A DNA stretch of 48,716 nucleotides from a virus. The notes below the pieces were generated by a model that searched no databases, was not told the origin of the DNA, and worked only from the letters and a program-made list of their open reading frames with translations. This document shows, piece after piece, positions 14,718 to 21,499 of the stretch (the stretch's first letter is position 1; every line of letters begins with the position of its first letter). The stretch is taken from positions 1 through 48,716 of the IMG/VR virus record IMGVR_UViG_3300043466_002526. One strand, 5' to 3'. Both the position numbers and the translations under genes were made by a program.

Positions 14718-15056
14718 ATGAAAAAAGTAATTAGATTAACCGAATCCGATTTAACAAGAATTGTTAAACGAGTAATTAAAGAAGATTCATCTTTAAGAAA
14801 TATTGTTAAAGACAAGATTTCTTCATCAATGACAACATCTGGTAAATTTATAGAATCCGAACAAGAAATTAAAAATGATATTTTATCTTATTTAGATGAA
14901 TTATTAGACCAAGATATTGAACTGATACATCAATTAATCCAATTAAAAACTGGTGAAATATCAAGCAATGATGTTGACTTAATTAAATTTATGGAAATTG
15001 GTCAAAAATTAAATCAAAAATTAATGTCAATCGCTGGTAAGTATAACAAAAAATAA
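14718..15056 (+). CDS. Leader protein, 112 aa
   Basis: Residues 1-22 are the leader (MKKVIRLTESDLTRIVKRVI, then KE), with a candidate cut after Glu22 (V-I-K-E). The mature part is a helical, charged ~90-residue protein (ILSYLDELLDQDIELIHQLI) with no recognised domain. GGATATTTATATT lies ~20 nt upstream. It is one of the few leader genes on the plus strand. Confidence 0.7.
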   Translation: MKKVIRLTESDLTRIVKRVIKEDSSLRNIVKDKISSSMTTSGKFIESEQEIKNDILSYLDELLDQDIELIHQLIQLKTGEISSNDVDLIKFMEIGQKLNQKLMSIAGKYNKK

Positions 15057-15100
15057 TAATATTTATAATTTAACTAAACACCACTAAAACCACCTTACAT

Positions 15101-15128
15101 CCCACAAACTAAAGATTTGTGGGTTTTT
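15101..15128 (+). terminator. Rho-independent terminator
   Basis: CCCACAAA and TTTGTGGG pair around CTAAAGA and are followed by five T, ending the 14718 gene. Confidence 0.75.
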
Positions 15129-15187
15129 CGGTGGAGTTATATAAAACTATATTTCCCATCATTTATTCTTTTAATCGTTTATTTTTT

Positions 15188-15268
15188 GAACTACCCATAG
15201 GATTCGAACCTACAACCCTTGGGCCGAAGTAGACCCATGTGCAACCCAAGTTTACACCATAAGTAGTT
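15188..15268 (-). tRNA. tRNA, isotype uncertain
   Basis: Acceptor AACTACT/GGTAGTT, D-arm GTGT-AAACTTGGGTT-GCAC and T-arm GTAGG-TTCGAAT-CCTAT are present. The anticodon hairpin TGGG-TCTACTTCGG-CCCA has a loop longer than 7 nt. TAC (Val) would be in register only with C at position 33. Confidence 0.6.
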
Positions 15269-15269
15269 A

Positions 15270-15361
15270 CTCAAGAAGACAGACAGGAATTAGTGTCGAC
15301 AAATTTCCTTAGGCTATATGAACCATCTTCTTGTTAGGTTCGGTTAATTACTCCGAACTTT
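15270..15361 (-). ncRNA. Structured spacer RNA
   Basis: Non-coding. A hairpin GTTCGG/CCGAAC (15338-15358) is evident next to tRNA-Ala. Confidence 0.3.
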
Positions 15362-15362
15362 G

Positions 15363-15436
15363 TGGAGGATAACGGATTCGAACCGTTGACCCCCTGCGTG
15401 CAAGGCAGGTGCTCTAGCCAGCTGAGCTAATCCCCC
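15363..15436 (-). tRNA. tRNA-Ala(TGC)
   Basis: Canonical: GGGGGAT/ATCCTCC acceptor, anticodon arm CCTGC-CTTGCAC-GCAGG, T-arm AACGG-TTCGAAT-CCGTT. Confidence 0.95.
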
Positions 15437-15838
15437 AGATTTCCCCACCTTGAGATTACAGGTGAGTAGTTACATCGGTTTTTCCTATTCAAAAACCTGC
15501 TGGGCATCCCCTTTGAAAAAGTCAATCCTTACTTGGGGGAGAGGAGGATTTTCCAAACCGATTCCCAATGAGTACTATTTTCACGCGTTAGTACCTGTCT
15601 CGTTAAGTTTTTATGAAGGAAACTTAAAAACTTCGGGTATCTCTTTCCCATTTAATAAGAATGAAACATTTCTCCGATTTTTACTTATGGTTTGTTCCCC
15701 ATAACCTGTTGATGTGCACATCAGAGCAGGGATCTGAACAGAGTACCTTGGGGCATTCAAACTCTCGGTAAAGGTTGCGATCCTGTGAGAGCCAAGGGTC
15801 CTTTCAACGACGCTAATTCGTCTTCTGTTGTTTCATTT
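15437..15838 (-). ncRNA. ~400-nt structured RNA leader of the tRNA-Ala transcript
   Basis: No gene on either strand. The region lies between a strong promoter (15845) and tRNA-Ala. Visible helices include CCTTGG/CCAAGG with inner CTCTC/GAGAG (15746-15797), GATGT-GC-ACATC near 15715 and AAGTTTTTATG/AAACTTAAAAACTT-type pairing near 15610. It could contain several small RNAs or one larger one. Confidence 0.5.
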
Positions 15839-15844
15839 ATAATA

Positions 15845-15877
15845 CAAAGATATGTATTTTTTTTTTAATTTTTCAAA
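15845..15877 (-). promoter_or_regulatory. Array promoter (TTTG-N21-TATCTTTG)
   Basis: TATCTTTG with TTTG 21 nt upstream on the minus strand; it overlaps the 3' end of the endonuclease gene. Confidence 0.75.
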
Positions 15878-16680
15878 TTATTAATAATTTTTAAAATATC
15901 ATTTTCATATTCTTTTTTTAATAACATTTTTACTTTGTATCTTTTAAGCGTATAGTTTTCTTTTATTTTTGACTCTCTTACTATTTCTTTTAAACTATTT
16001 TCATCGTGAAATCTTTCACCATCAATCTCAACACACAAGTTTAGTTTTGGAAAAAAGAAATCAACATAATATATGTCAAACTTGAATTGTTGTATAAAAT
16101 CTAAATCTTTGGTAAGACCTTTTTTTTCTATAAATTCCCTGAAGAATTTTTCAGGATACGATTCTTTAATTCCAGCACATAACCTATTTGGGTGTAATTC
16201 AGGATTTTTTTTAAACTTATCCTTCATATTTTTACTAAGTTTTTCTTTATATATTAAACAACTTTTTTGACATTCACTAGAACAATATATGTTGTGATTT
16301 TTTTTAACTTTTTTACCACAAACTAAACAATTCGGCTTTGGTTTTTCAGTAACATTTTTTTTGTTGTAGTTTTTAACACCAATAGTGATTTTGTTTTTTG
16401 TTTCTTCAGATAAAATCCTACCTGTATTATTAAACTGAGCACTACAACTGTTATTACAGAATTTTCTTTTATCCCTTTTATAAGATTGGAAATTTTTACC
16501 ACAATTGTAACAACTAATAATTTCGTTAGATTCTTTTTTAAGACACTTAACACCAAGCCTAATACATTTATTAGTTATAGACCTAATTGTGGTTTCCATT
16601 ATCTCACTAATTTCTTTATATGTCTTACCTTCTGAAATTAATTTTTTTAATTTTTTTTCTTTATTTTCATCCCATCTCAT
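15865..16680 (-). CDS. Vsr/DUF559-like homing endonuclease with zinc fingers
   Basis: 271 residues. The N-terminal helix-turn-helix (RWDENKEKKLKKLISEGKTYKEISEIM) resembles that of the HNH protein at 23528. Two Cys-rich fingers follow (CYNCGKNF...CNNSC and CLVCGKKV...CSSEC). A C-terminal PD-(D/E)xK-type core, VDFFFPKLNLCVEIDGERFH, resembles Vsr-like nucleases. Free-standing enzymes of this kind spread by cutting alleles that lack them. The ATG at 16680 is chosen because the upstream ATG lies inside the ATATTTATATAT promoter motif. Confidence 0.8.
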   Translation of the reverse strand: MRWDENKEKKLKKLISEGKTYKEISEIMETTIRSITNKCIRLGVKCLKKESNEIISCYNCGKNFQSYKRDKRKFCNNSCSAQFNNTGRILSEETKNKITIGVKNYNKKNVTEKPKPNCLVCGKKVKKNHNIYCSSECQKSCLIYKEKLSKNMKDKFKKNPELHPNRLCAGIKESYPEKFFREFIEKKGLTKDLDFIQQFKFDIYYVDFFFPKLNLCVEIDGERFHDENSLKEIVRESKIKENYTLKRYKVKMLLKKEYENDILKIINNLKN

Positions 16681-16756
16681 ATATATAAATATCACGAAAT
16701 GAGTAAAAATTCAGATTTGAACCTATTTTTAGTAAAAATAAATTTTATTATAAATT

Positions 16757-16830
16757 TGGAGCGGATAGATGGTACCTCCCCATCTTCCTCGGCTTGGAAG
16801 GCCGAAGCATTAATTTTATGCTATACCCGC
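16757..16830 (-). tRNA. tRNA-Gly(TCC), encoded CCA, no elbow bases
   Basis: Acceptor GCGGGTA/TATCCGC, D-stem GCAT/ATGC, anticodon arm TCGGC-CTTCCAA-GCCGA and T-stem GATGG/CCATC are all paired, and CCA is encoded. The D-loop AAAATTA has no GG and the T-loop GGAGGTA has no TTC, so the usual D-loop/T-loop contacts cannot form. Compare the staphylococcal cell-wall tRNA-Gly, which also lacks these bases. Confidence 0.8.
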
Positions 16831-17051
16831 AAGTTGTGACTACTCCCTGGGTAAGTTTCGTCACTTTACGTGAATGGGGTGATCAAGCCCACTAACATCA
16901 CGGAGAAATAGTTTATACGTCAAACTTATCTCATCAACAACGGCAGTTTTTCTCGCCTTAAACTGATAAACGATTTGATTCCTTGTACCCTATCTTTTAA
17001 GTGCTCGGTACACTCATCTCTCAAACTGAACTCTACTGCATACACTCCCAG
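16831..17051 (-). ncRNA. Structured spacer between tRNA-Ile and tRNA-Gly
   Basis: About 210 nt without a gene. Hairpins GTGAT/ATCAC and TTCAC/GTGA are visible near 16850-16895. It may hold one or two small RNAs. Confidence 0.35.
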
Positions 17052-17125
17052 TACCGAAGACGGGACTCGAACCCATAACCTTGACGATATAAGCGTCCTG
17101 CTCTCACCAATTGAGCTACGTCGGC
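17052..17125 (-). tRNA. tRNA-Ile(TAT)
   Basis: Anticodon arm GACG-CTTATAT-CGTC with U33 and TAT at 34-36, D-arm GCTC/GAGC, T-arm ATGGG-TTCGAGT-CCCGT. The acceptor has one mismatch. Confidence 0.85.
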
Positions 17126-17130
17126 ATAAT

Positions 17131-17757
17131 TTATTTTTTTCTTCTGTAAACCTCACCTTTATAGTGTTTATCAACAAATCTTTTTACTTGTGAATGTGTT
17201 AAACCTAAAATATCAGATACTTTTTTTACCCACCCATAAGTTGTCATATCAACATCTTTAATTAAATCTAACCTTTCAGTGACAATATCTTCAGTTAATT
17301 TATTAAAACCACCGAATTTATCACCCATTTTTTTTGCATTATTAATTCTAAATTCTAAAGGTACCGATTCCCAAGTTTTTTTTCTTTTTTCTTTATTATC
17401 CCACGAACCAGCAATACTTCCATATTTTAATCCGTGTAATCGTCTCTTTTCTTCTGTCCAATAATTTTTATTTACGTGATCAAAAGAACCTAAACCACCC
17501 AAAGAAATGTTATATGTGTTTTTATTAGTTACAAAACTTTCATTAACTATCTCACTTTCCATCTGAAACATTTGCTTTGGGTTATCAAATATTGCTAAAT
17601 ATTTTTTATCAAAGTTATCAATTCCGTATTTTTTAATGGCCTCCTTTATATTTTTTCCAGACCCCATATACCCATCGTTAAGATTTTCAGTTTTATGTAC
17701 ACCAACATAAATCTTACCATTAACTTTATTTGTTATTTCATAAACTATGTATTTCAT
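17131..17757 (-). CDS. GIY-YIG homing endonuclease (Seg-like)
   Basis: 208 residues. The GIY-YIG core is at the N-terminus: IVYEITNKVNGKIYVGVHKT, then GYMGSGK, an acidic Glu in MESEIV, and NISLGGLG. The C-terminal part has DNA-binding NUMOD-like segments, including a helix-turn-helix (VKKVSDILGLTHSQVKRFV). Such free-standing genes resemble the seg genes of T4. TTATATTTATATAT lies upstream. It sits between tRNA-Ile and a terminator. Confidence 0.88.
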   Translation of the reverse strand: MKYIVYEITNKVNGKIYVGVHKTENLNDGYMGSGKNIKEAIKKYGIDNFDKKYLAIFDNPKQMFQMESEIVNESFVTNKNTYNISLGGLGSFDHVNKNYWTEEKRRLHGLKYGSIAGSWDNKEKRKKTWESVPLEFRINNAKKMGDKFGGFNKLTEDIVTERLDLIKDVDMTTYGWVKKVSDILGLTHSQVKRFVDKHYKGEVYRRKK

Positions 17758-17793
17758 TTTGAACCTCCGTTTATATATAAATATAACGATAGT

Positions 17794-17818
17794 TCAAAAA
17801 TTGTCAGTCTTTCCTGAC
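17794..17818 (-). terminator. Terminator of the 18.7-17.8 kb RNA unit
   Basis: GTCAG-GAAAGA-CTGAC followed by AATTTTT on the minus strand. Confidence 0.75.
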
Positions 17819-17880
17819 CGTCACCTCTAACCCACAGGTATGAACCCGTATTGTAGTAAAGCTTGGTTGGCTATGAAATA

Positions 17881-17940
17881 AGGATGAACACGGGCCTAGC
17901 AAGCCATCTTTCAGGAAAGGCCCTTCCACCTATTCATCCT
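17881..17940 (-). ncRNA. Closed-stem RNA (AGGATGAA/TTCATCCT)
   Basis: A perfect 8-bp terminal helix and an inner GGGCCT/AGGCCC helix (17892-17923). The adjoining 17820-17880 carries a T-arm-like GGGTTCATACC sequence but no full tRNA. Confidence 0.5.
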
Positions 17941-17946
17941 ATTAGT

Positions 17947-18016
17947 AGCGTGTCGTGGACTCGAACCACCCCGTAGACGTTATGAGCGTCCCATGCAACC
18001 AATTACACCTTCACGC
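17947..18016 (-). tRNA. tRNA with CAT anticodon (Met or lysidine-type Ile)
   Basis: Anticodon arm GGACG-CTCATAA-CGTCT; acceptor GCGTGAA/GACACGC pairs over five bp; T-loop TTCGAGT. A second CAT tRNA is at 22989; charge identity cannot be told from sequence. Confidence 0.85.
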
Positions 18017-18022
18017 AATATG

Positions 18023-18129
18023 TAGTCAAAGAAGGATTCGAACCTATCACGAGATAAGTGTGAGATTCACCTTACCCCAAGGAGTTTTGAGTATTATCTC
18101 CCAGCGTCTACCAATTCCGCCACTTGACT
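18023..18129 (-). tRNA. tRNA-Leu(CAA) with enlarged anticodon loop and very long variable arm
   Basis: Acceptor AGTCAAG/TTTGACT and leucine D-arm GGCGGAATTGGTAGACGC. The anticodon stem GGGAG/CTCCT closes a 13-nt loop, ATAATA plus CTCAAAA; the latter is a normal Leu-CAA loop. The variable arm GGTAAG-GTGA-ATC-TCAC-A-CTTATC has ten base pairs, about twice the usual length. Confidence 0.75.
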
Positions 18130-18134
18130 GTTTT

Positions 18135-18290
18135 GACTTTACCTTACAAAGTCTAAGTAGGTTTGTCAGAACTTTCCTTCCTGATGAGGGCTCTTTTTGT
18201 GACACGTACATTGTTACTATTTCAAACAATCCCATTGGTCATCACTGGCACGTTATTCATCCTTTTAACACGAAGCCACCGTGTTGCTCA
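18135..18290 (-). ncRNA. Structured spacer RNA(s)
   Basis: Non-coding, with hairpins GACTTT/AAAGTC (18135-18153), ATTGTT/AACAAT and AACACG-AAGCCAC-CGTGTT (18267-18285). Confidence 0.4.
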
Positions 18291-18293
18291 CCG

Positions 18294-18397
18294 TAGTCAG
18301 GACAGGATTTGAACCTGTAATTGAACCGCCGCTTCCATCCACTCAGCGATTCCCTATTCTTGGGTGTGGTGCATCTAACCAATTCAGCCACCTGACT
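18294..18397 (-). tRNA. tRNA-like RNA with two D-arm-like segments (103 nt)
   Basis: Acceptor AGTCAGG/CCTGACT and T-arm ACAGG-TTCAAAT-CCTGT are perfect, and the D-arm GGCTGAATTGGTTAGATGC is normal. The 52 nt between D- and T-arm contain CCAC/GTGG around a 23-nt loop with its own CCC-AAGAATA-GGG hairpin. A second D-arm-like sequence, CGCT-GAGTGGATGGA-AGCG, overlaps this. GCT (Ser) is possible only with C at position 33. The isotype is unresolved. Confidence 0.5.
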
Positions 18398-18416
18398 AAA
18401 CCCCCTCTGTACTCAA

Positions 18417-18479
18417 TTGTAATAGTGGTTGACCTTCCTAGGAATGTACACTTTAAGTCACCTTGTGTACCTATTACAA
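18417..18479 (-). ncRNA. Closed-stem RNA (TTGTAATAG/CTATTACAA)
   Basis: A perfect 9-bp terminal helix encloses 45 nt. Confidence 0.5.
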
Positions 18480-18533
18480 CTGCCTGACCTTGGGAATCAG
18501 GAATGGTACATTAAGTTGAGGTTGAGTTCCTCT

Positions 18534-18596
18534 GTGTTGTATGGGTTATGACAATGCAAAACCATCTAATACATTCCTTTCTCAAGGGAACAACAC
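18534..18596 (-). ncRNA. GTGTTGT-family RNA, copy 2
   Basis: Same terminal helix GTGTTGT/ACAACAC and GAGA-loop hairpin as at 12374-12438, with a different middle. Confidence 0.6.
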
Positions 18597-18617
18597 AATA
18601 TTTACTGTAGTTTAGTA

Positions 18618-18654
18618 GTTAAATCAAACTCTCGTTTCACTATCTTGATTTAAC
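18618..18654 (-). ncRNA. Hairpin RNA (10-bp GTTAAATCAA stem)
   Basis: GTTAAATCAA/TTGATTTAAC, perfect 10 bp, loop of 17 nt, downstream of the boxA at 18712. Confidence 0.45.
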
Positions 18655-18711
18655 AGGTTGATACACTTTACGAGTTTCCCGTTTCTTACAACCACAATGT
18701 TTTCCAATATT

Positions 18712-18720
18712 TCAAAGAAC
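18712..18720 (-). promoter_or_regulatory. boxA-like element (GTTCTTTGA)
   Basis: GTTCTTTGAAATATTGG, about 20 nt after the promoter at 18741; the classic position for boxA in a stable-RNA leader. Confidence 0.6.
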
Positions 18721-18740
18721 CTTTTTCCTTATTTGTTTTA

Positions 18741-18772
18741 CAAAGATATGTATTTTATTTCAATCTACCAAA
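18741..18772 (-). promoter_or_regulatory. Array promoter (TTTG-N20-TATCTTTG), copy C
   Basis: Nearly identical over ~40 nt to the promoter at 11921. It drives the unit ending at 17794. Confidence 0.8.
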
Positions 18773-18876
18773 TCTTTTTTAAACTTTTCTTTTCTTGTAT
18801 ATTTTTTTTTATTACGATACACATTTGGTCTTGTTGCCATCTTAATTTCCTGATATGTAATCTCAATTGTTTTCAT
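18760..18876 (-). CDS. Small basic protein (38 aa)
   Basis: 38 residues (MKTIEITYQEIKMATRPNVY...), then a very basic tail RNKKKYTRKEKFKKDLVD. Its ATG overlaps the end of the 18863 gene by 14 nt, suggesting coupled translation. Its last codons lie inside the array promoter. No family recognised; basic charge suggests nucleic-acid binding. Confidence 0.5.
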   Translation of the reverse strand: MKTIEITYQEIKMATRPNVYRNKKKYTRKEKFKKDLVD

Positions 18877-19168
18877 CGTTATATAGTCTTTGAACGTGTT
18901 TAATTATTTTATTTATATCTTCTTCTGTTTGGAAAGCCAAAACATCATTTGTTAGTTCTGTTTCATAACAGATTTCCCAATGATTTTTTGTTCCTTTTAA
19001 AATTGCAACCTCCCAGGTTTTATCATCTGTGTAAGACGAATATCTGGTACTATAAGGATGTTTAAATCTAACAACTGAAAGTCCGTATCCACCAGGAAAA
19101 AAAATCAGTCCTTGTGATCCTTCACCAGCATTATGTTGTCTAAACTCTATATCCTTAAATGTTATCAT
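18863..19168 (-). CDS. Conserved phage protein, paralogue of 24933
   Basis: 101 residues, nearly the same as the protein at 24933: GLIFFPGGYGLSVVRF, YTDD-TWEVAILKGTK and WEICY-TELTNDVLA. A compact beta-rich fold with a C-terminal helix (EEDINKIIKHVQRLY). Function unknown. A host-type promoter TTTG-N20-TACTTTTG ends 6 nt before the ATG. Confidence 0.75.
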   Translation of the reverse strand: MITFKDIEFRQHNAGEGSQGLIFFPGGYGLSVVRFKHPYSTRYSSYTDDKTWEVAILKGTKNHWEICYETELTNDVLAFQTEEDINKIIKHVQRLYNDENN

Positions 19169-19205
19169 AAAACAAAAGTATAAATAATTTTTTAATCTAC
19201 CAAAT

Positions 19206-19970
19206 TTATTTTAACCACTTTCTAATTGCATTATCACTAACACCATATTTTCTTCCAGTTCCCAAATACCCCAAAACTTCAACATCTTTTAATAATGTTT
19301 CTCTTTCTGGTCTTTCTACTTTTCTATTTTTTACTTGGTAACAAACTTCACATGTTTTACTTCTTTTGTTAATCTTTTTACCACAATCACAAAACTTATC
19401 ACACTCAACATAAACCCTTTTAACTTTTTCCTTTTTAATTGTTTTTTCCTTTTTTTCAAAAAGTTCTGGGTACATCTCCCTCATAGTTTTTGGTGTCGTC
19501 TTAATTGATTTATTATTACCCCTATAATTAGGTGTATTTGCATGGCAATTCGGACACAATATTTGGATATTATCCAATTTATTATTGAAGTGGTTTCCAT
19601 CAATGTGGTGTAGTTCTAATGGTATTTTTTTATCTAACCAAGAATCTAAATTACAATTTTCACATCTATGTTGTTTTATTCCTTCATTTATTAGTCGTTG
19701 TTTTAGGTTATAACTTGAATACATCAACCCATCAACCAAATAGTACTCAATAGGTATTATTTCGGTTAATCTTTTGTAGTTTTCTCCAACATTGTGTCCC
19801 TGTCCGGTAAAATGTGTAGTATCTATATTGTTATCTAATATAAATTTTTTCATTGTCCGATAGTTTCCACCTTTTGCCTTTAAACCAACCAATCTTAAAA
19901 CATTCGCAATTGATTTTGATTTTTCAACAGCTTTAATAACATCGTCGTATGTGTATCTTTTTTTTATCAT
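19206..19970 (-). CDS. HNH homing endonuclease
   Basis: 254 residues. The HNH core is CENCNLDSWLDKKIPLELHHIDGNHFNNKLDNIQILCPNCH (residues ~100-142), with paired CxxC zinc knuckles. The N-terminal part has a helix-turn-helix (YDDVIKAVEKSKSIANVLRL). The C-terminal part has a zinc ribbon (CDCGKKINKRSKTCEVC) and a final DNA-binding segment, YLGTGRKYGVSDNAIRKWL, shared with the gene at 20674. GATATTTATTAT precedes the start. Confidence 0.92.
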   Translation of the reverse strand: MIKKRYTYDDVIKAVEKSKSIANVLRLVGLKAKGGNYRTMKKFILDNNIDTTHFTGQGHNVGENYKRLTEIIPIEYYLVDGLMYSSYNLKQRLINEGIKQHRCENCNLDSWLDKKIPLELHHIDGNHFNNKLDNIQILCPNCHANTPNYRGNNKSIKTTPKTMREMYPELFEKKEKTIKKEKVKRVYVECDKFCDCGKKINKRSKTCEVCYQVKNRKVERPERETLLKDVEVLGYLGTGRKYGVSDNAIRKWLK

Positions 19971-20035
19971 AATTCCCTTTTATAATAAATATCTGAACCA
20001 ACACGAAAAGTTAAATAAATTTTAACTTTTTTTTG

Positions 20036-20109
20036 TATCCCCGATGAGATTCGAACTCATACTGAATGGATTTTAAGTCCAATGCCTCTGCCGATTGGGC
20101 TACGGGGAT
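20036..20109 (-). tRNA. tRNA with TAA anticodon (Leu) but short variable loop
   Basis: Acceptor ATCCCCG/CGGGGAT, anticodon arm TTGGA-CTTAAAA-TCCAT, T-arm ATGAG-TTCGAAT-CTCAT. Leu tRNAs are normally class II with a long variable arm; here the variable region is 5 nt. Confidence 0.88.
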
Positions 20110-20127
20110 GTTATTCACACCAATATT

Positions 20128-20136
20128 TCAAAGAAC
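20128..20136 (-). promoter_or_regulatory. boxA-like element (GTTCTTTGA)
   Basis: GTTCTTTGAAATATTGG immediately before the TAA tRNA and directly after a terminator's T-run. Confidence 0.5.
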
Positions 20137-20164
20137 AAAAAAACCCCTCTTTGTTAGAGAGGGG
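20137..20164 (-). terminator. Rho-independent terminator
   Basis: CCCCTCT-CTAACAA-AGAGGGG followed by seven T on the minus strand; boxA begins in its tail. Confidence 0.8.
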
Positions 20165-20191
20165 CTTCAAAATTTTTATATGTATAAAATC

Positions 20192-20260
20192 TTACACCCT
20201 CTCCTTGAAAGTTGCCTCAGCTAAATCGCCTCCTATCAATGATATGTGTAAATTTTTCAT
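20192..20260 (-). CDS. Very small ORF (22 aa) with phage promoter and terminator
   Basis: 22 residues beginning MKNLHISLIGGDLAEA. ATATATTTATATC lies ~25 nt before the ATG and a terminator follows, the same layout as the 35-aa gene at 24730. Function unknown; could be a peptide or a leader. Confidence 0.4.
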   Translation of the reverse strand: MKNLHISLIGGDLAEATFKERV

Positions 20261-20312
20261 TTGCGGTTTTTTATTTTGATATAAATATATTAATAATTTT
20301 AAAAGTGTCAAA

Positions 20313-20654
20313 TTATTTTTTAATTATTTTTGATAATTCAGATTTAATATCCCCCATTTCGTTAAATTTAAAATCTTTTCCAAATCTACTACCTTCTTTT
20401 TTTACTGTAATAGCATTTCTTCTGAACATAACTTGACCTACGTGTTCTCCATCACAATGAACCTCAAAATCGGTCCCAACTTGTTTTACTTTACAGTCTT
20501 TAGATTTTAAAAAATCTCTTATTTTATCTCGGAAATTTTCCATCTTAACATCAAGGTCTTTTTCCTTTGATGATTTTTCAATATTTCCTTCCTGGATTAC
20601 TCGTTTAACAATACGAGCTAAATCTGATTCTGTTATTCTTATAATTTTTTTCAT
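20313..20654 (-). CDS. Leader protein, 113 aa
   Basis: Residues 1-22 are the leader (MKKIIRITESDLARIVKRVI, then QE) with a candidate cut after Glu22. The mature part is charged, with a beta-rich segment KQVGTDFEVHCDGEHVGQVM and a basic RFGKDFKF stretch. No known domain. The ATG at 20654 lies 10 nt after GATATATTTAT. Confidence 0.7.
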   Translation of the reverse strand: MKKIIRITESDLARIVKRVIQEGNIEKSSKEKDLDVKMENFRDKIRDFLKSKDCKVKQVGTDFEVHCDGEHVGQVMFRRNAITVKKEGSRFGKDFKFNEMGDIKSELSKIIKK

Positions 20655-20673
20655 AATAATAAATATATCGTTA

Positions 20674-21342
20674 TTATTCATTTTTAATGGTACTTAACCA
20701 TTTTCTTATTATATTATCACTAACACCATATTTTCTACCTACACCGGAATAACCCATTTCCCTTACTTCATTAAGTAATTGGTTAAATGGAGGTCTTTCA
20801 ACTCTTCTATTTTTTATACTCCAACACTTTTCACACATCGTTGATCTTAAATTAATTTGTGAACCACACTGACAAGTTTTCATTTCTTTTACGATATTTG
20901 GTTTATTTTTTTTCTTAGAGTTTGAATAATTATGTTCTTGCATATGGCAATTAGAACAAAGAATTTTTAGATTTTCTAATCTATTGTTAAATCTATTTTC
21001 ATCTATGTGGTGAAGTTCTAATGGAATTGGTTTACCCATCCATTCTTCTAAACCACAACACTCACATTTTTTTTCTTTAATACCATCTCTAATTAATAGT
21101 TTTCGTAATTTAGATGCAGATACAACATCTTTTTCAATATAATCAAACACACTAATCCTATTTGTTGATATTTTTTTACCTTTCAATCCTTTATTACCCG
21201 AATATTCAATATTAAGTTTATTTAAATACGAGTTTAAAGTTTCTGGTTTACAATTCAAAAATTTACAAATGTTTGCCTTAGATTCGTTGTTCTCAACCAT
21301 CAAAAGTATGTCTTCTTTCTTTTCAATTATATCATTTCTCAT
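20674..21342 (-). CDS. HNH homing endonuclease, relative of the 19206 protein
   Basis: 222 residues. HNH core: CECCGLEEWMGKPIPLELHHIDENRFNNRLENLKILCSNCH. The N-terminal helix-turn-helix (KANICKFLNCKPETLNSYLNKL) and C-terminal GYSGVGRKYGVSDNIIRKWL match the 19206 protein's architecture, showing a recent gene family. GATATTTATTAATA precedes the start. Confidence 0.92.
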   Translation of the reverse strand: MRNDIIEKKEDILLMVENNESKANICKFLNCKPETLNSYLNKLNIEYSGNKGLKGKKISTNRISVFDYIEKDVVSASKLRKLLIRDGIKEKKCECCGLEEWMGKPIPLELHHIDENRFNNRLENLKILCSNCHMQEHNYSNSKKKNKPNIVKEMKTCQCGSQINLRSTMCEKCWSIKNRRVERPPFNQLLNEVREMGYSGVGRKYGVSDNIIRKWLSTIKNE

Positions 21343-21408
21343 AGTGTGTTTTATTAATAAATATCATACACACTATGAAAAGTATAATAGTTCGTATACT
21401 ATTTTTTG

Positions 21409-21490
21409 TACCTTCGGAGAGACTCGAACTCTCACTCCTTTAACGGAATCCGGGCCTAAACCGGATGTGTCTGCATTCCACCACGAAGGC
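21409..21490 (-). tRNA. tRNA-Leu(TAG)
   Basis: Canonical class II: GCCTTCG/CGAAGGT, D-arm GGTGGAATGCAGACAC, anticodon arm TCCGG-TTTAGGC-CCGGA. Confidence 0.95.
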
Positions 21491-21499
21491 ATTTTGTTG

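Noticed and set aside
17955-18487. Plus-strand frames of 68-113 codons across the tRNA-Met, tRNA-Leu and tRNA-like genes
   Set aside because: They are antisense to RNA genes; no start context.
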